Below, piece by piece: positions 26,076-35,523 of a DNA stretch of 64,000 nt. The DNA comes from Candidatus Gastranaerophilales bacterium (GTDB lineage Bacteria > Cyanobacteriota > Vampirovibrionia > Gastranaerophilales > Gastranaerophilaceae). Each line of letters opens with the position of its first letter. The first letter of the stretch is position 1. The stretch covers positions 107,565 to 171,564 of the forward strand of contig CALVAQ010000003.1 of assembly GCA_944325595.1 (NCBI GenBank). The letters are read 5' to 3'. The notes beneath the pieces were generated by a model, which saw only the letters and a program-made list of their open reading frames with translations, made no database searches and was not told the origin of the DNA. Position numbers and translations under genes: made by a program.

Positions 26076-27266
26076 CTACCGTGTATAAACTCTGGGCAAT
26101 CTGACTCTCAAGGCGCAAACAAGTTCGTAATGGATTGTATTGAGTATTTTTGCCCATTCGTCTATTTGAATGGATTCATTTCCGTCTGTTCCGAGCAAAG
26201 TAATTGTGTCTCCTTCATTTGCTTCGCAGTCGGTGATATCAAACATCATCTGATCCATAGTAATGTTGCCGATTTGTTTGACTTTTTTGCCGTTTACAAT
26301 ACCGTAAATTTTGTTTGACAGACCTCTAAAAACCCCGTCGGCATAGCCTATAGGAATTGTTGCAATTTTTGTCGGTTTTGTTGTTTCAAAGGTATGAGAG
26401 TAGCTCACGCCTTCTCCGGCAGGAGCTGTATGGATATTTGTAATTCTTCCTCTCAGTGACATTGCTGGTTTTAAAACAGGTTTTTTTACTCCTTCGGGCA
26501 AATCCGGTTGCAAGCCGTATATTCCTACTCCGACACGTGCCATGTTGTATTCAAAATTTTTGTAGCTTATCACTGCAGGCGTGTTGCAGCAGTGTATCAA
26601 AAGACCCGTTGTGTTTACTTTTTCAATTACTGAATGAAATGCTTTGTACTGCTCAAGTGCATAGCTTTGAGTTTCCGCAGTGGCAAAGTGGGTAAATATT
26701 CCCTCAAGTTCAATAAAATCACAGGTCTGAATTTTTTTGATAAATTCGGGAGCATCTTTGGGGTCTACCCCTATTCTATTCATTCCGGTATCAATTTTTA
26801 CATGGACTTTCGGTTTTATTTTTAATTTTTCATAGGTTTGTTTGCAGGCTTCAATATGTTCGTCAGAAAAAACAGAAATAGAGATATTGTTTGTTGCCGC
26901 CCAATCAAAAGACCAGACCGGCACCGCTCCGAGAACAAGAATCGGCGCTGTGATTTTGGCTTCTCTGAGCTGCAGACCTTCATCTATTGAAGAAACGCCC
27001 AAAAAGTCCACACCCGAAGCCAAAAGCACGGGAGCTATCATTACGGCGCCATGACCGTAGGCATCGGCTTTTACTACGGCAAAAAGTTTTGCCTCCGGAT
27101 GCAAATATTTTTTTAACTCCAGAATATTCTTTTCTATGCTGTCAAGATTTACTTCTACCCAGGCATCTCTGTGTGTATTCAAATATGAACGTCTGTTGTA
27201 CTGCAATTTTTGCCTCGCTTTTTTTCTTTTTATTTTATACCAAAATCTATTTGAGAGAAGAATCAT
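26076..27266 (-). CDS. alr: Alanine racemase
   Basis: A 396-residue PLP enzyme that makes D-alanine for peptidoglycan. The PLP lysine lies in AVVKADAYGHGA, the catalytic tyrosine in VGVGIYGLQPDLP/SYSHTF region, and IPIGYADGVFRGLSN is also typical. Residues 1-35 are a basic extension before the usual start of the fold (HRDAWVEVNLDSIEKN); translation may really begin downstream, but no better start codon is visible before this block. The next gene is divergent, with a 73-bp gap. Confidence 0.95.
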   Translation of the reverse strand: MILLSNRFWYKIKRKKARQKLQYNRRSYLNTHRDAWVEVNLDSIEKNILELKKYLHPEAKLFAVVKADAYGHGAVMIAPVLLASGVDFLGVSSIDEGLQLREAKITAPILVLGAVPVWSFDWAATNNISISVFSDEHIEACKQTYEKLKIKPKVHVKIDTGMNRIGVDPKDAPEFIKKIQTCDFIELEGIFTHFATAETQSYALEQYKAFHSVIEKVNTTGLLIHCCNTPAVISYKNFEYNMARVGVGIYGLQPDLPEGVKKPVLKPAMSLRGRITNIHTAPAGEGVSYSHTFETTKPTKIATIPIGYADGVFRGLSNKIYGIVNGKKVKQIGNITMDQMMFDITDCEANEGDTITLLGTDGNESIQIDEWAKILNTIHYELVCALRVRLPRVYTR

Positions 27267-27339
27267 TATCCTGTTTTATTTATATTTTTTCAAAAATGTA
27301 GTAAAATGTATTATTGTCAGAGGAAAATGTATAGAGAAT

Positions 27340-28407
27340 ATGGAAATATCAAACAAAAACCCGAAAAATCAAATTGAAGAATATTTTGACAAAATCAATA
27401 AAAATCCGGCAGATGAAATAAACTATCTGGAACTCGGAAAAATTTTTATTGCAGAACAGGATTACAAAAATGCACTGGATATATATGAAGCCTTGCTTCG
27501 TGTAAATCCGCTGAATTCTCAGGCGTTGATTAATGCCGGAAGTATTTACTTTTATTTTCAAAACATTGATAAATCAATTGACTATTACACAAGAGCCTCT
27601 GAGATTGAATCAAAAAGCTATTCAATATACCTGAATCTCGGTAATGCATATGCCGAACAGGGAAATTTTGACCATGCCATGAAAAATTATACAAAAGCAC
27701 TCGAGCTTGAGCCGAACAATGCAGATTTGTTCAATGCTATAGGTCTTTTGTATCAGGACAATAAAGATTATCTGTCCGCAATTGTGTATTATGAAAAATC
27801 TCTTGAAGTCAATCCGAATGAACCGGAAACATATATAAACAAAGCAAGTGCGCAGATGTCAATGCACATGTACAGAGAAGCCGTAAAAATGCTTCAAAAA
27901 GCACTTGTGTTGGACAACAAGAATATAAAAGCGCAAATCTGTCTTGCAAATGCATATTCTTCAATGAAAGATTTTGAAAATGCGGAAAAAGAATTTAACC
28001 GCTGTTATGAAATAGCACCCGGTTTTTATCAGGCATATGTATGCCATGCAATTGCTTATTCAGATGCGAACAGAATTGATAAAGCAATAAGCAAGTATAA
28101 AGAAGCCATAAAAGTCGGACCCGATTTTCCGAATGCGTACATACTTCTGGGTAATATATACGTAGATCAGAAAAAATATCTGGAAGCTCTTGACTGTTAC
28201 AAAAAAGCATCACAGCTGCAGCCGGAAAATGCAAAGACCTATACCTTTATAGGAAACACTTATTTTATGCTTAATGATTTGGACAATGCCATATATACCT
28301 ATAGAAAAGCACTGGCATTTGATGAAAAATCAACAGAGAACAAACTGGTATATATAGAAATATTACAGGAATACATAAAAAGAAAAGAAACACCGCTCGG
28401 TGTTTAA
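27340..28407 (+). CDS. TPR-repeat protein
   Basis: A 355-residue protein made almost wholly of tetratricopeptide repeats: about nine units, such as SYSIYLNLGNAYAEQGNFDH and PNAYILLGNIYVDQKKYLEA, each with the W/L-G-Y-A-A-F-A-P pattern. The chosen start is ATG at 27340, 4 bases after AGAG; longer in-frame readings run back into the divergent alr gene and are unlikely. No signal peptide or membrane segment. It should be a protein-protein interaction scaffold; the partner is unknown. The Tic20-like membrane gene follows 31 bp downstream. Confidence 0.85.
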   Translation: MEISNKNPKNQIEEYFDKINKNPADEINYLELGKIFIAEQDYKNALDIYEALLRVNPLNSQALINAGSIYFYFQNIDKSIDYYTRASEIESKSYSIYLNLGNAYAEQGNFDHAMKNYTKALELEPNNADLFNAIGLLYQDNKDYLSAIVYYEKSLEVNPNEPETYINKASAQMSMHMYREAVKMLQKALVLDNKNIKAQICLANAYSSMKDFENAEKEFNRCYEIAPGFYQAYVCHAIAYSDANRIDKAISKYKEAIKVGPDFPNAYILLGNIYVDQKKYLEALDCYKKASQLQPENAKTYTFIGNTYFMLNDLDNAIYTYRKALAFDEKSTENKLVYIEILQEYIKRKETPLGV

Positions 28408-28437
28408 AACAAGACGGACTGTCTTGGGGAGAGAAAG

Positions 28438-28863
28438 TTGTCATCATATCCGAACAAACACAGAGAACCTACTGCTATGGAAAAAATAGTTGCAATACTG
28501 TCATACATTTTTCCGTTGATTGGTTTTATATTCATAGTTATTGCCGCACTGGCAAAAAAAGACATGCGTCCGTTTTTGAAATACCATATATTTCAATCTA
28601 TATTTATTGCTTTTGCGCTCTGGGTAATACTTTCCGGTCTCGGGTTTGCAATGCATCTTTTGAGTTATATACCTATTATTAATACGGTAATAAGCATGTT
28701 CACCTTCTTTATAAACACTCAGTTGTTTTTGGGCTTTTCTGTTGTGACGCTGCTTTATTTCCTGTTCCTTTTATATCTGATAATCGGTGTATTAAAAGGT
28801 TCTGACAGTTATGTTCCGTGGGTATCGGATATAATAAAAGCAAATTTGAGAGGACAAATATAA
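28438..28863 (+). CDS. Tic20/DUF4870-like four-helix membrane protein
   Basis: A 141-residue membrane protein. Hydrophobic segments at about 15-40, 50-75, 82-102 and 108-125 give three or four helices. KDMRPFLKYHIFQSIFIAF resembles the R-F-H-x-x-Q motif of the Tic20 and DUF4870 families, in which it precedes the second helix. Start is TTG at 28438 with GGGGAG upstream; the next ATG (28477) has no ribosome site. The gene sits between TPR and metY genes on the same strand. Function of bacterial members is not established. Confidence 0.7.
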   Translation: MSSYPNKHREPTAMEKIVAILSYIFPLIGFIFIVIAALAKKDMRPFLKYHIFQSIFIAFALWVILSGLGFAMHLLSYIPIINTVISMFTFFINTQLFLGFSVVTLLYFLFLLYLIIGVLKGSDSYVPWVSDIIKANLRGQI

Positions 28864-28887
28864 TTTCCGGAAAGGATGTATGAAAAG

Positions 28888-30171
28888 ATGAAATTAGACA
28901 CTATTGCCGTTCAGTATGCACACAAAGCTGGAGAAAACAGACACTGTATTCCTGTTCCTATCTATCAAACAACAGCATTTGACTTTGATACCGTACAGTT
29001 TGCCGCTGATTTGTTTGATTTAAAAACAGCAGGTGATATTTACACAAGAATTTCCAACCCGACAACACAGGTTCTCGAAGAAAGAATGGCAGCTTTGGAG
29101 GGCGGTGTCGGAGCTCTGGCTGTTTCGTCAGGACAGGCTGCATCTTTGATTACCGTTACCAATATTGCCTCTGCAGGAGATGAAATAGTTGCTTCTTCAA
29201 CGCTGTACGGCGGAACTTTCAATCTTTTGAATACAACATTGAAAAAACTTGGCATAAAAACAATTTTTGTAGAAGGTGAAGCCTATGAAGACTACAAAAA
29301 TGCGATTACACCAAAAACAAAATGTGTTTTTATTGAAATGGTGGGAAATCCCAAACTTAATGTTGCCGATATTGAAGTTGCAGCAAAAGCTGCACATGAA
29401 AACGGAATTCCTCTCATTGTAGACAATACCGTACCTACTCCGTTCTTGTGCAGACCGGCTGAGTGGGGTGCTGATTTAATCATTCATTCCACCACAAAAT
29501 ACATCTCAGGTCACGGAAACGCAATGGGTGGTGTCATTGTTGACTCGGGTAAATTTGACTGGAAAGCTTCCGGAAAATTTCCGGATATGGTTAATCCTGA
29601 TCCGAGCTATCACGGTTTGAGCTATACAGATGCATTTAAAGAAGCAGCTTTTATTGTAAAAGCGAGAGGACAGCTTTTGAGGGATTACGGCTGCTGCCAG
29701 AGCCCCTTTAATTCGTATCTGACTTTGCTCGGACTTGAGACTTTGCATTTGAGAATGCAAAGATTCTCTGAAACAGCACTAAAAGTGGCAAAACATCTGA
29801 AAAACCATCCAAAAATTGCCTGGGTAAATTATCCGGGATTAGAGGACAATGAATATTATCCGCTTGTCCAAAAATATATGCCCAAAGGTGCATCTTCTAT
29901 AATCAGCTTTGGTATCAAGGGCAGTGCGTGCGGGGGTATTACAAACAGAGAAGCGGGAATACATTTTCTTGAGCATGTAAAACTTCTTATTCATGCGACA
30001 AATATCGGTGATTCACGTTCGGTTATAACATATCCTTGCCTTACAACTCACCGCCAGCTGAATGATGAACAATTAAAAGCCTGCGGCATATCAGACGATT
30101 TTATGAGACTGTCTGTTGGTCTTGAGGATGTTGATGATATAATTGAAGATATCGAACAGGCAATTCCCTAA
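28888..30171 (+). CDS. metY: O-acetylhomoserine sulfhydrylase (homocysteine synthase)
   Basis: A 427-residue PLP enzyme of the Cys/Met metabolism family that joins O-acetylhomoserine and sulfide to give homocysteine. MKLDTIAVQYAHKAGE and IYQTTAFDFD are MetY-type; the PLP lysine is in HSTTKYISGHG. Size (about 425-430) separates MetY from the smaller MetB/MetC enzymes. I chose the ATG at 28888 because GGAAAGG (28868-28875) is then about 12 bases upstream; the ATG at 28876 directly abuts that site. apt follows 39 bp later. Confidence 0.93.
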   Translation: MKLDTIAVQYAHKAGENRHCIPVPIYQTTAFDFDTVQFAADLFDLKTAGDIYTRISNPTTQVLEERMAALEGGVGALAVSSGQAASLITVTNIASAGDEIVASSTLYGGTFNLLNTTLKKLGIKTIFVEGEAYEDYKNAITPKTKCVFIEMVGNPKLNVADIEVAAKAAHENGIPLIVDNTVPTPFLCRPAEWGADLIIHSTTKYISGHGNAMGGVIVDSGKFDWKASGKFPDMVNPDPSYHGLSYTDAFKEAAFIVKARGQLLRDYGCCQSPFNSYLTLLGLETLHLRMQRFSETALKVAKHLKNHPKIAWVNYPGLEDNEYYPLVQKYMPKGASSIISFGIKGSACGGITNREAGIHFLEHVKLLIHATNIGDSRSVITYPCLTTHRQLNDEQLKACGISDDFMRLSVGLEDVDDIIEDIEQAIP

Positions 30172-30210
30172 AAATTTGCCTTGAAATGTTAGAGAGAGGA
30201 ATTAGAAGAT

Positions 30211-30744
30211 ATGCAAATGCAAAACTACGTTGAATCAAAAGTCAGAGATATTGTGGATTTTCCCAAAAAAGGAATAATCTTTAGAGATATCACAACCGCC
30301 GTAAAGGATGCGAAGGCATTGAAATTTATGGTGGATTTTTTGACAGAACAATATGAAGACAAGAAAATTGATTACGTAGCCGGAATAGAGTCCAGAGGAT
30401 TTGTTTTTGGTTCAGCACTTGCATACAACCTTGGTGCAGGTTTTATCTTGATAAGAAAACCCGGAAAACTTCCGGCAGAAACGATTTCTCAAGAATACTC
30501 TCTTGAATACGGTACAGACAAAATTGAAATGCACGCAGATGCGGTTGAACCCGGAAAAAATGTTCTTGTTATAGATGATTTGCTTGCAACCGGCGGAACC
30601 GTTGATGCGGCGGTAAAACTTTTGAAAAAAACAGGTGCAAATGTTGTCGGTGCCGCTTTTATCATTGAGTTGAGCGATCTTAAAGGCAGAGAAAAACTAA
30701 AAGACATAGATGTTGTTTCTATGATTCAATACAAAGGTTTATAA
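30211..30744 (+). CDS. apt: Adenine phosphoribosyltransferase
   Basis: A 177-residue purine-salvage enzyme that makes AMP from adenine and PRPP. The PRPP-binding motif VLVIDDLLATGGT (about residues 112-124), FPKKGIIFRDIT near the N-terminus and AGIESRGFVFGSALA near 58 are diagnostic. Length is normal (about 170-180). A ribosome site AGAGAGAGG lies about 12 bases upstream. It follows metY on the same strand, and the next gene converges on it with 2 bp between the stop codons. Confidence 0.96.
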   Translation: MQMQNYVESKVRDIVDFPKKGIIFRDITTAVKDAKALKFMVDFLTEQYEDKKIDYVAGIESRGFVFGSALAYNLGAGFILIRKPGKLPAETISQEYSLEYGTDKIEMHADAVEPGKNVLVIDDLLATGGTVDAAVKLLKKTGANVVGAAFIIELSDLKGREKLKDIDVVSMIQYKGL

Positions 30745-30746
30745 TT

Positions 30747-32243
30747 TTATTCCAAACTTTCATCATAGACAACAACTCTGTTCCTTCCTCGCCTTTTTGC
30801 TTCATACAAAGCTACATCTGCGCTTTGGTGAAGTCTTTCGGGTATATCGCAATTTTTGTTGAACTCGCTCACTCCTACGCTGATTGTGACTTTTAATGTA
30901 TCCACACCAAGCACTTCGTCTTCGGAAATATTTATGTTTGCTTTTTCAACGGCAGTACGCAGTCTCTGGGCTACAAAGGCGGCTTCCTGAAGTTTTGTAT
31001 CAGGCAAAAGTATGCAGAATTCTTCTCCTCCGTAGCGGGATGCGATATCGTATTCACGAAGCTCGTGAGAAATTATTCTTGCTACATTTTTCAAAATACA
31101 GTCCCCTGCTGAGTGCCCCCAGGTATCGTTTACTTTTTTGAAATAGTCAATATCCAGCATTATACAGCACAGCGGTTTTTTATTTCTTCTTGCGTTCGAG
31201 ACTTCCTGTTTTAGACGAATTTCAAACTGACGTCTGTTGTTCAATCCCGTGAGAGCATCAAGCGTGGCATATTTGAGCACCTGAGCGTAAGAATTTGCCC
31301 TTTGTGTTGTAATAGAAGTCTGTGCGCTGAGCTGGCAGAGATATTCTATATCTGTTTTTGAAAGTTTGTCTATATTGCTGCTGGCAGCAATGGCACCTAC
31401 GGTTTTTTCTTCGTTTCTTATGGCAAAAAGCCCTGTTTTTCCGTCTTTTGAAATTACATGAGATTTTGAGTTTGTGAGTTTTGAAAGCAATTTCAAAACA
31501 TTTCCGTCCTGACAGTCCAAAGGCCAAAACAATTTGAATTTTGAGTTTTCGTCTTTTATAAATATATAAATCAAATGGTCTGCAACAAATCTGTCTATGA
31601 GTTCACCAATGATTGGCAGAATATAATCAAGGTCAAACTGGGTTTCTATGAGTTTTGCAATGCTTTTCATAACCTGCTGGAATTTTATTTTTGAAATAAG
31701 ATGTCTGTTCAGGATTTTGTTTACAACAGTCATGTTTATCTGTGTCATTGCAATTCTGAGCGCCATCAAAAACTCGCTGTTTTGAACATCTTTATTTACG
31801 GAATCAAAACTGATTTCTATCACACCTGTTAAAGTTTTTTCGTTCAAAACAGGAAAATACAAGAGATTTTTTGTTTTATTTAATGAAGAAAAAAATTGTT
31901 CTTTCAAACTTTCTTTTGCCGTGAATTTAAGCAATTTGCTGTTTATTATAAAACCTTTGTCAGCGGAGGATTTGAGTTTGTCAAATATGTTTTGGACAAT
32001 TTCCTGCTGCTGATTTTTTTCAATAATTATCCAGCTTTTTACAAAATCCCTGAGTGTTGACGTTGATTCGTCTTTTATAAAGATTTGGAAATTATTTACG
32101 GAGAAATATTTTTGAAAAATTTCTTTAAGGCACAAAACGAGATTTTGTGCATCATTCACTGTTGCAAGTGTTTTTGAAACTTCCCAGAGGAATCCGAGAC
32201 CTTTTAATTTTGCAGATTTAGAATTTTTTGCTGTACCTGCCAT
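30747..32243 (-). CDS. GAF-like/GGDEF diguanylate cyclase
   Basis: About 498 residues with the chosen ATG at 32243, which has AGGAGG 12 bases upstream; a more distal ATG (32273) would add ten residues. The N-terminal 330 residues hold two divergent GAF-like sensory units (for example LLYFPVLNEKTLTGVIEIS). The GGDEF domain has TLDALTGLNNRRQFE, LDIDYFKKVNDTWGHSAGD and the intact active site SRYGGEEF. It should synthesise c-di-GMP. It overlaps the upstream TPR gene by 26 bp, so the two are probably coupled. This is the second diguanylate cyclase in the window. Confidence 0.9.
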   Translation of the reverse strand: MAGTAKNSKSAKLKGLGFLWEVSKTLATVNDAQNLVLCLKEIFQKYFSVNNFQIFIKDESTSTLRDFVKSWIIIEKNQQQEIVQNIFDKLKSSADKGFIINSKLLKFTAKESLKEQFFSSLNKTKNLLYFPVLNEKTLTGVIEISFDSVNKDVQNSEFLMALRIAMTQINMTVVNKILNRHLISKIKFQQVMKSIAKLIETQFDLDYILPIIGELIDRFVADHLIYIFIKDENSKFKLFWPLDCQDGNVLKLLSKLTNSKSHVISKDGKTGLFAIRNEEKTVGAIAASSNIDKLSKTDIEYLCQLSAQTSITTQRANSYAQVLKYATLDALTGLNNRRQFEIRLKQEVSNARRNKKPLCCIMLDIDYFKKVNDTWGHSAGDCILKNVARIISHELREYDIASRYGGEEFCILLPDTKLQEAAFVAQRLRTAVEKANINISEDEVLGVDTLKVTISVGVSEFNKNCDIPERLHQSADVALYEAKRRGRNRVVVYDESLE

Positions 32244-33390
32244 TGAATAAAGTATCCTCCTCATAATTTTCAAACAGTTTTTTAGACGTACATTTTGAAA
32301 AACTTTTTCTCAGATATTTTTCTGTTTCTTCAGAGCCTGCAACAACTTTTCCGTTTACGTATGTAATATGATTTATGCCAAGCGGGTCATCAACATTTTC
32401 TATTTCTTCAGAAACAATATGCGGTGTTCTTGCGCCTTCTTTTACCTGAGATTCTGGAGCAAGCCCCCGGTTTGATTTGTTGTCATGGCTTTGAATGGTG
32501 GATTTTTCGACTACCTGAGAATAAACATCAAAGATATATTTTGCAATATAAGGGTTTTGCTGTGTATTTACAATAAGCAGGGCTTTTTCCAGTTCTTCCT
32601 GAGATTCTCTGTGTTTTCCTATGTGTTTTAACAGGATTGCCAGATTGTAATGCGCATCAAAAGCCATCGGTTCCAGTTCAATAGCACGGCAGTATGCAAG
32701 ACCCGCTTCTTTATAGTTGCCCATGAGCTGGTTTGTGAGTGCATAGTTGTAATTTATGTTGTAGCTTTTTTTCTTGCGTTTTAACGCTTTTTTGTAGCAT
32801 TCAATTGCTTTTTCCATATAGTTGTTTGCGGCATGTGTTTTTTCACCTATAAGGGTGGCTTTGCCCCTGTATGCTAGACCCATGTTGTAGAGAGCAATGG
32901 TTTTGTTTTCTCTTGTACTTTTTACACTGTCAAAGATAAGAGGAATATGAATTGTCATTCTTTTTGTTTCCAGAATTGTCCGGTACTCTCTGATTGCTTT
33001 GTCAAAATCAGAAAGCTTTTCGGCAGAGACAATCCCAAGATTCATTCTGCATACAATAAACTTCGGGTCATATTTGAGTGCCTGCTCATACTGGTCAACG
33101 GCAGAAAAGTAGTCTTCATACTTAACATATATATTTCCGAGATTGCAGCGGGCAAGAGAATGCTCAGGATATCTTTCGAGACCTGTTTTGTAATAGTTTA
33201 TTGCCTTTTCAAGTTTATGAGCTTTGTATGCTTTGTCTCCTTTGTATACGTAATAAAGCCCGAAGACTTTATTTACCTGCTTTACGTACCATCCCCAGAA
33301 AACAAACAAAGACAGCAGAAAAAGCAGTATAAAAATACCTGTAATAACTTTCGGAACTGTTTTTTGAAAAAGCTTTTTAATAAAGTTCAT
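32218..33390 (-). CDS. Membrane-anchored TPR protein
   Basis: A 390-residue protein with one N-terminal membrane helix (about 13-34, VITGIFILLFLLSLFVFWGW) and TPR units over about 45-280 (for example EDYFSAVDQYEQALKYDPKF, and AFDAHYNLAILLKHIGKHRE). The last 100 residues are low in repeats. The topology suggests a scaffold on the outer face of the membrane, or on the inner face if the helix is reversed. It overlaps the following cyclase gene, which hints at a shared signalling role; that is inference. Function unknown. Confidence 0.83.
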   Translation of the reverse strand: MNFIKKLFQKTVPKVITGIFILLFLLSLFVFWGWYVKQVNKVFGLYYVYKGDKAYKAHKLEKAINYYKTGLERYPEHSLARCNLGNIYVKYEDYFSAVDQYEQALKYDPKFIVCRMNLGIVSAEKLSDFDKAIREYRTILETKRMTIHIPLIFDSVKSTRENKTIALYNMGLAYRGKATLIGEKTHAANNYMEKAIECYKKALKRKKKSYNINYNYALTNQLMGNYKEAGLAYCRAIELEPMAFDAHYNLAILLKHIGKHRESQEELEKALLIVNTQQNPYIAKYIFDVYSQVVEKSTIQSHDNKSNRGLAPESQVKEGARTPHIVSEEIENVDDPLGINHITYVNGKVVAGSEETEKYLRKSFSKCTSKKLFENYEEDTLFNGRYSKKF

Positions 33391-33557
33391 ATGTCTATTT
33401 TATACTTCTATTCCTTGAATAGGCAAGTTATTATTTCAAAAAGGTCCGGTTCAAATCAAATTGTTAAAAATTGGTTAATTCTGAAAGAGTTTTTTTAAAA
33501 CAGAGTAATAATAATGGTGTGATAAGTAAGAGTCAAGCGTAATGAAAGGAGAACATT

Positions 33558-34007
33558 ATGAGATTTTTAATAAAAAAAACACCGGACGGATTTTTGAAAT
33601 CAGTAAACGATGAAATCAGTTCAATTTTGAGCAGAAATATGGAAGGTTTGTTTCCGGACTACTTTCCTGAAGAAGACAAACTGGCAATGCCTGTTGAGTT
33701 GAAGGAAAAAGATAACGAATACACTGTCAGAGCTGAATTGCCGGGTGTAAAAAAAGAAGACCTCGATATAGACATTGACAAAAATTACATCACAATCAAT
33801 GCTAAGAAAGAAGAGGAAAAAGAAGAAGATTCCAAAACCTACAAAAAATCAGAATTCAGCTACGGCGAATTTTCAAGAACTGTCTACTTCCCTCAGGAGA
33901 TTGATGTTGAAAAAACAAAAGCAAAACTTGAACACGGTGTATTAAAAATTGATGCTCCTAAAAAAGAGGCAGAAAAAGAAAACAGAAAAAAACTCACTGT
34001 GGACTAA
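33558..34007 (+). CDS. Small heat-shock protein (Hsp20 family)
   Basis: A 149-residue ATP-independent chaperone. The alpha-crystallin domain covers about residues 45-140: PVELKEKDNEYTVRAELPGV, DLDIDIDKNYITINAKK and FSRTVYFPQEID, ending with LEHGVLKIDAPKK. The last residues are charged and lack a clear I-x-I/V motif. AAAGGAGA lies six bases before the ATG. The 167-bp upstream gap should contain the promoter; no CIRCE inverted repeat was found, so HrcA control is not supported. Confidence 0.95.
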   Translation: MRFLIKKTPDGFLKSVNDEISSILSRNMEGLFPDYFPEEDKLAMPVELKEKDNEYTVRAELPGVKKEDLDIDIDKNYITINAKKEEEKEEDSKTYKKSEFSYGEFSRTVYFPQEIDVEKTKAKLEHGVLKIDAPKKEAEKENRKKLTVD

Positions 34008-34027
34008 TCAGTTTGAAAATCTGATTA
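34005..34027. terminator. Hairpin between two convergent genes
   Basis: TAATCAG and CTGATTA (7 bp) flank a 9-nt AT-rich loop, right at the end of the hsp20 gene and overlapping the stop of the convergent glycosyltransferase gene. It could end either transcript, although no long T run follows on either strand. Confidence 0.4.
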
Positions 34028-35453
34028 ATGCATTATAGTATTTATCTTTCAAGACCTCTGTGTTTTTCATCCTCTTTGCGAAAGCACAGAGGTTTTTGTA
34101 TTCGAGCGGTTTGTCGCTTGAATGAGTCAGAAGTATGTAGTATGTCTGTCCTTCAGGCAGCCGGGAATAGGCTCTTTCTATTTCGGGATATTCGTAAAAA
34201 AATCGTTTCATAACAATGATATTTCTGTTTTTTACGGAAACTTTATCTTTATAGAACTCATAGTTTAATTTACTCGACATTGGAACAACAAGTATATCCG
34301 AAGATTTTGATATTTGTGTAAATTTTTGCAAGAGTTCTTGAGTTGTTTCTCTGTAATATTCTTTTTTTACAATTTGAGAGTAATCCGTTATCAAAGTGCA
34401 GATTGAAAAATGTGCAAACAAAAAGCCTATGATAACATAGTTTATTATCTGAAATTTTGAATTTAACATATCAAAAGGTTTTGAAATAATTATCAAAAAC
34501 ACGGGAAACAAATACAAACAAGTTCTCAAATACAAAGGATAAATATCAAAATATGACATAAAAATTGAAATCAAAAACGGCAGCAAAACAATCCGGCTCT
34601 GCGGTTTTTTGATTTCTTTTGCAAAAAAGAATAAGCCTGCGATAAACAAAATACCGATAAATATTTTTGATGAAAAATCTGGAAAGTAAAAAAATCCGTT
34701 CCCTGTCAAAATTTCAAACAAATTTGAAAAATCTTTTTTTATAAAACCTGCCGCCCAAAAATTGTACAAAAAGCTGTCGGAAGATAACTCCCTTATGCGG
34801 GGCAAAAGCAGAAGCGATGAAACAACCGACGGAATAAATAAAAGTATTGTCTGCTTTTTGCTGTTATTAGCAAACATGGTCAAAAACAATATTGCAAGCG
34901 CAAACACGGCAGTGTATGAAAACCACACGGAGACAGCCAGAAATACTGCAGCCGCAGCAAGATTTTGTTTTGTTCGTTTTTCAAAATCAATGTAAAAATA
35001 CAAAAGCAAAATACTCAAAAACCAGAAGACTTCTCCTGAGTAGGGTTTTAGTTCCTGTGAAAAATAGATAAGCTGGTAGTTTAATGCAAACAATATAAGC
35101 GCAAAAATTATTGCGGTTTTTGATTTCAAAACTTTTTTTGCCAGCATAATAAATACCGGCAAAGACAGGCAGGAAAATACCAGCGGTAGTGCTCTCAATG
35201 CGTATTCCGCCTTTTTTATAAATATCAAAAAGAATTTGCAGGCAATACAGAATAGAGGCGGTGCCGCCTGATAATAGTCCATTTTACCAAATAGCTCAAT
35301 ATACCCGTGGTTTATAAGGTTCAGAGCAATTGCGGATTCATCGTTCCAGAAAGGTCTTGCATAAGAATAAAAAAGAATTCTGAAAAAAATTCCCGCCAGT
35401 ATAATCAACCCTGCAGAAATATAAAATATAAGATTTTTGTTTTTTTCTTCCAT
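34008..35453 (-). CDS. GT-C family membrane glycosyltransferase
   Basis: A 481-residue polytopic protein with about eleven hydrophobic segments. The first extracytoplasmic loop contains FWNDESAIAL, the D-E motif of the GT-C fold (ArnT, PMT/GT39 and GT83), and YFSQELKPYSGEVFW resembles the substrate loop of this family. Such enzymes use a lipid-phosphate sugar donor at the outer face of the membrane to glycosylate protein or lipid A. The start used is ATG at 35453; a GTG 18 bases earlier is possible. The donor and acceptor cannot be told from sequence. Neighbouring genes give no clear pathway. Confidence 0.8.
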   Translation of the reverse strand: MEEKNKNLIFYISAGLIILAGIFFRILFYSYARPFWNDESAIALNLINHGYIELFGKMDYYQAAPPLFCIACKFFLIFIKKAEYALRALPLVFSCLSLPVFIMLAKKVLKSKTAIIFALILFALNYQLIYFSQELKPYSGEVFWFLSILLLYFYIDFEKRTKQNLAAAAVFLAVSVWFSYTAVFALAILFLTMFANNSKKQTILLFIPSVVSSLLLLPRIRELSSDSFLYNFWAAGFIKKDFSNLFEILTGNGFFYFPDFSSKIFIGILFIAGLFFFAKEIKKPQSRIVLLPFLISIFMSYFDIYPLYLRTCLYLFPVFLIIISKPFDMLNSKFQIINYVIIGFLFAHFSICTLITDYSQIVKKEYYRETTQELLQKFTQISKSSDILVVPMSSKLNYEFYKDKVSVKNRNIIVMKRFFYEYPEIERAYSRLPEGQTYYILLTHSSDKPLEYKNLCAFAKRMKNTEVLKDKYYNALIRFSN

Positions 35454-35523
35454 CAAGTATAATACTATCACAGATTGTGTGGTATATTGAAATCATCTTG
35501 TTGACGATATTAAAGGACTAATT

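Noticed and set aside
33421..33557. CIRCE/HrcA operator before hsp20
   Set aside because: The 9-bp inverted repeat with 9-bp spacer (TTAGCACTC type) is absent.
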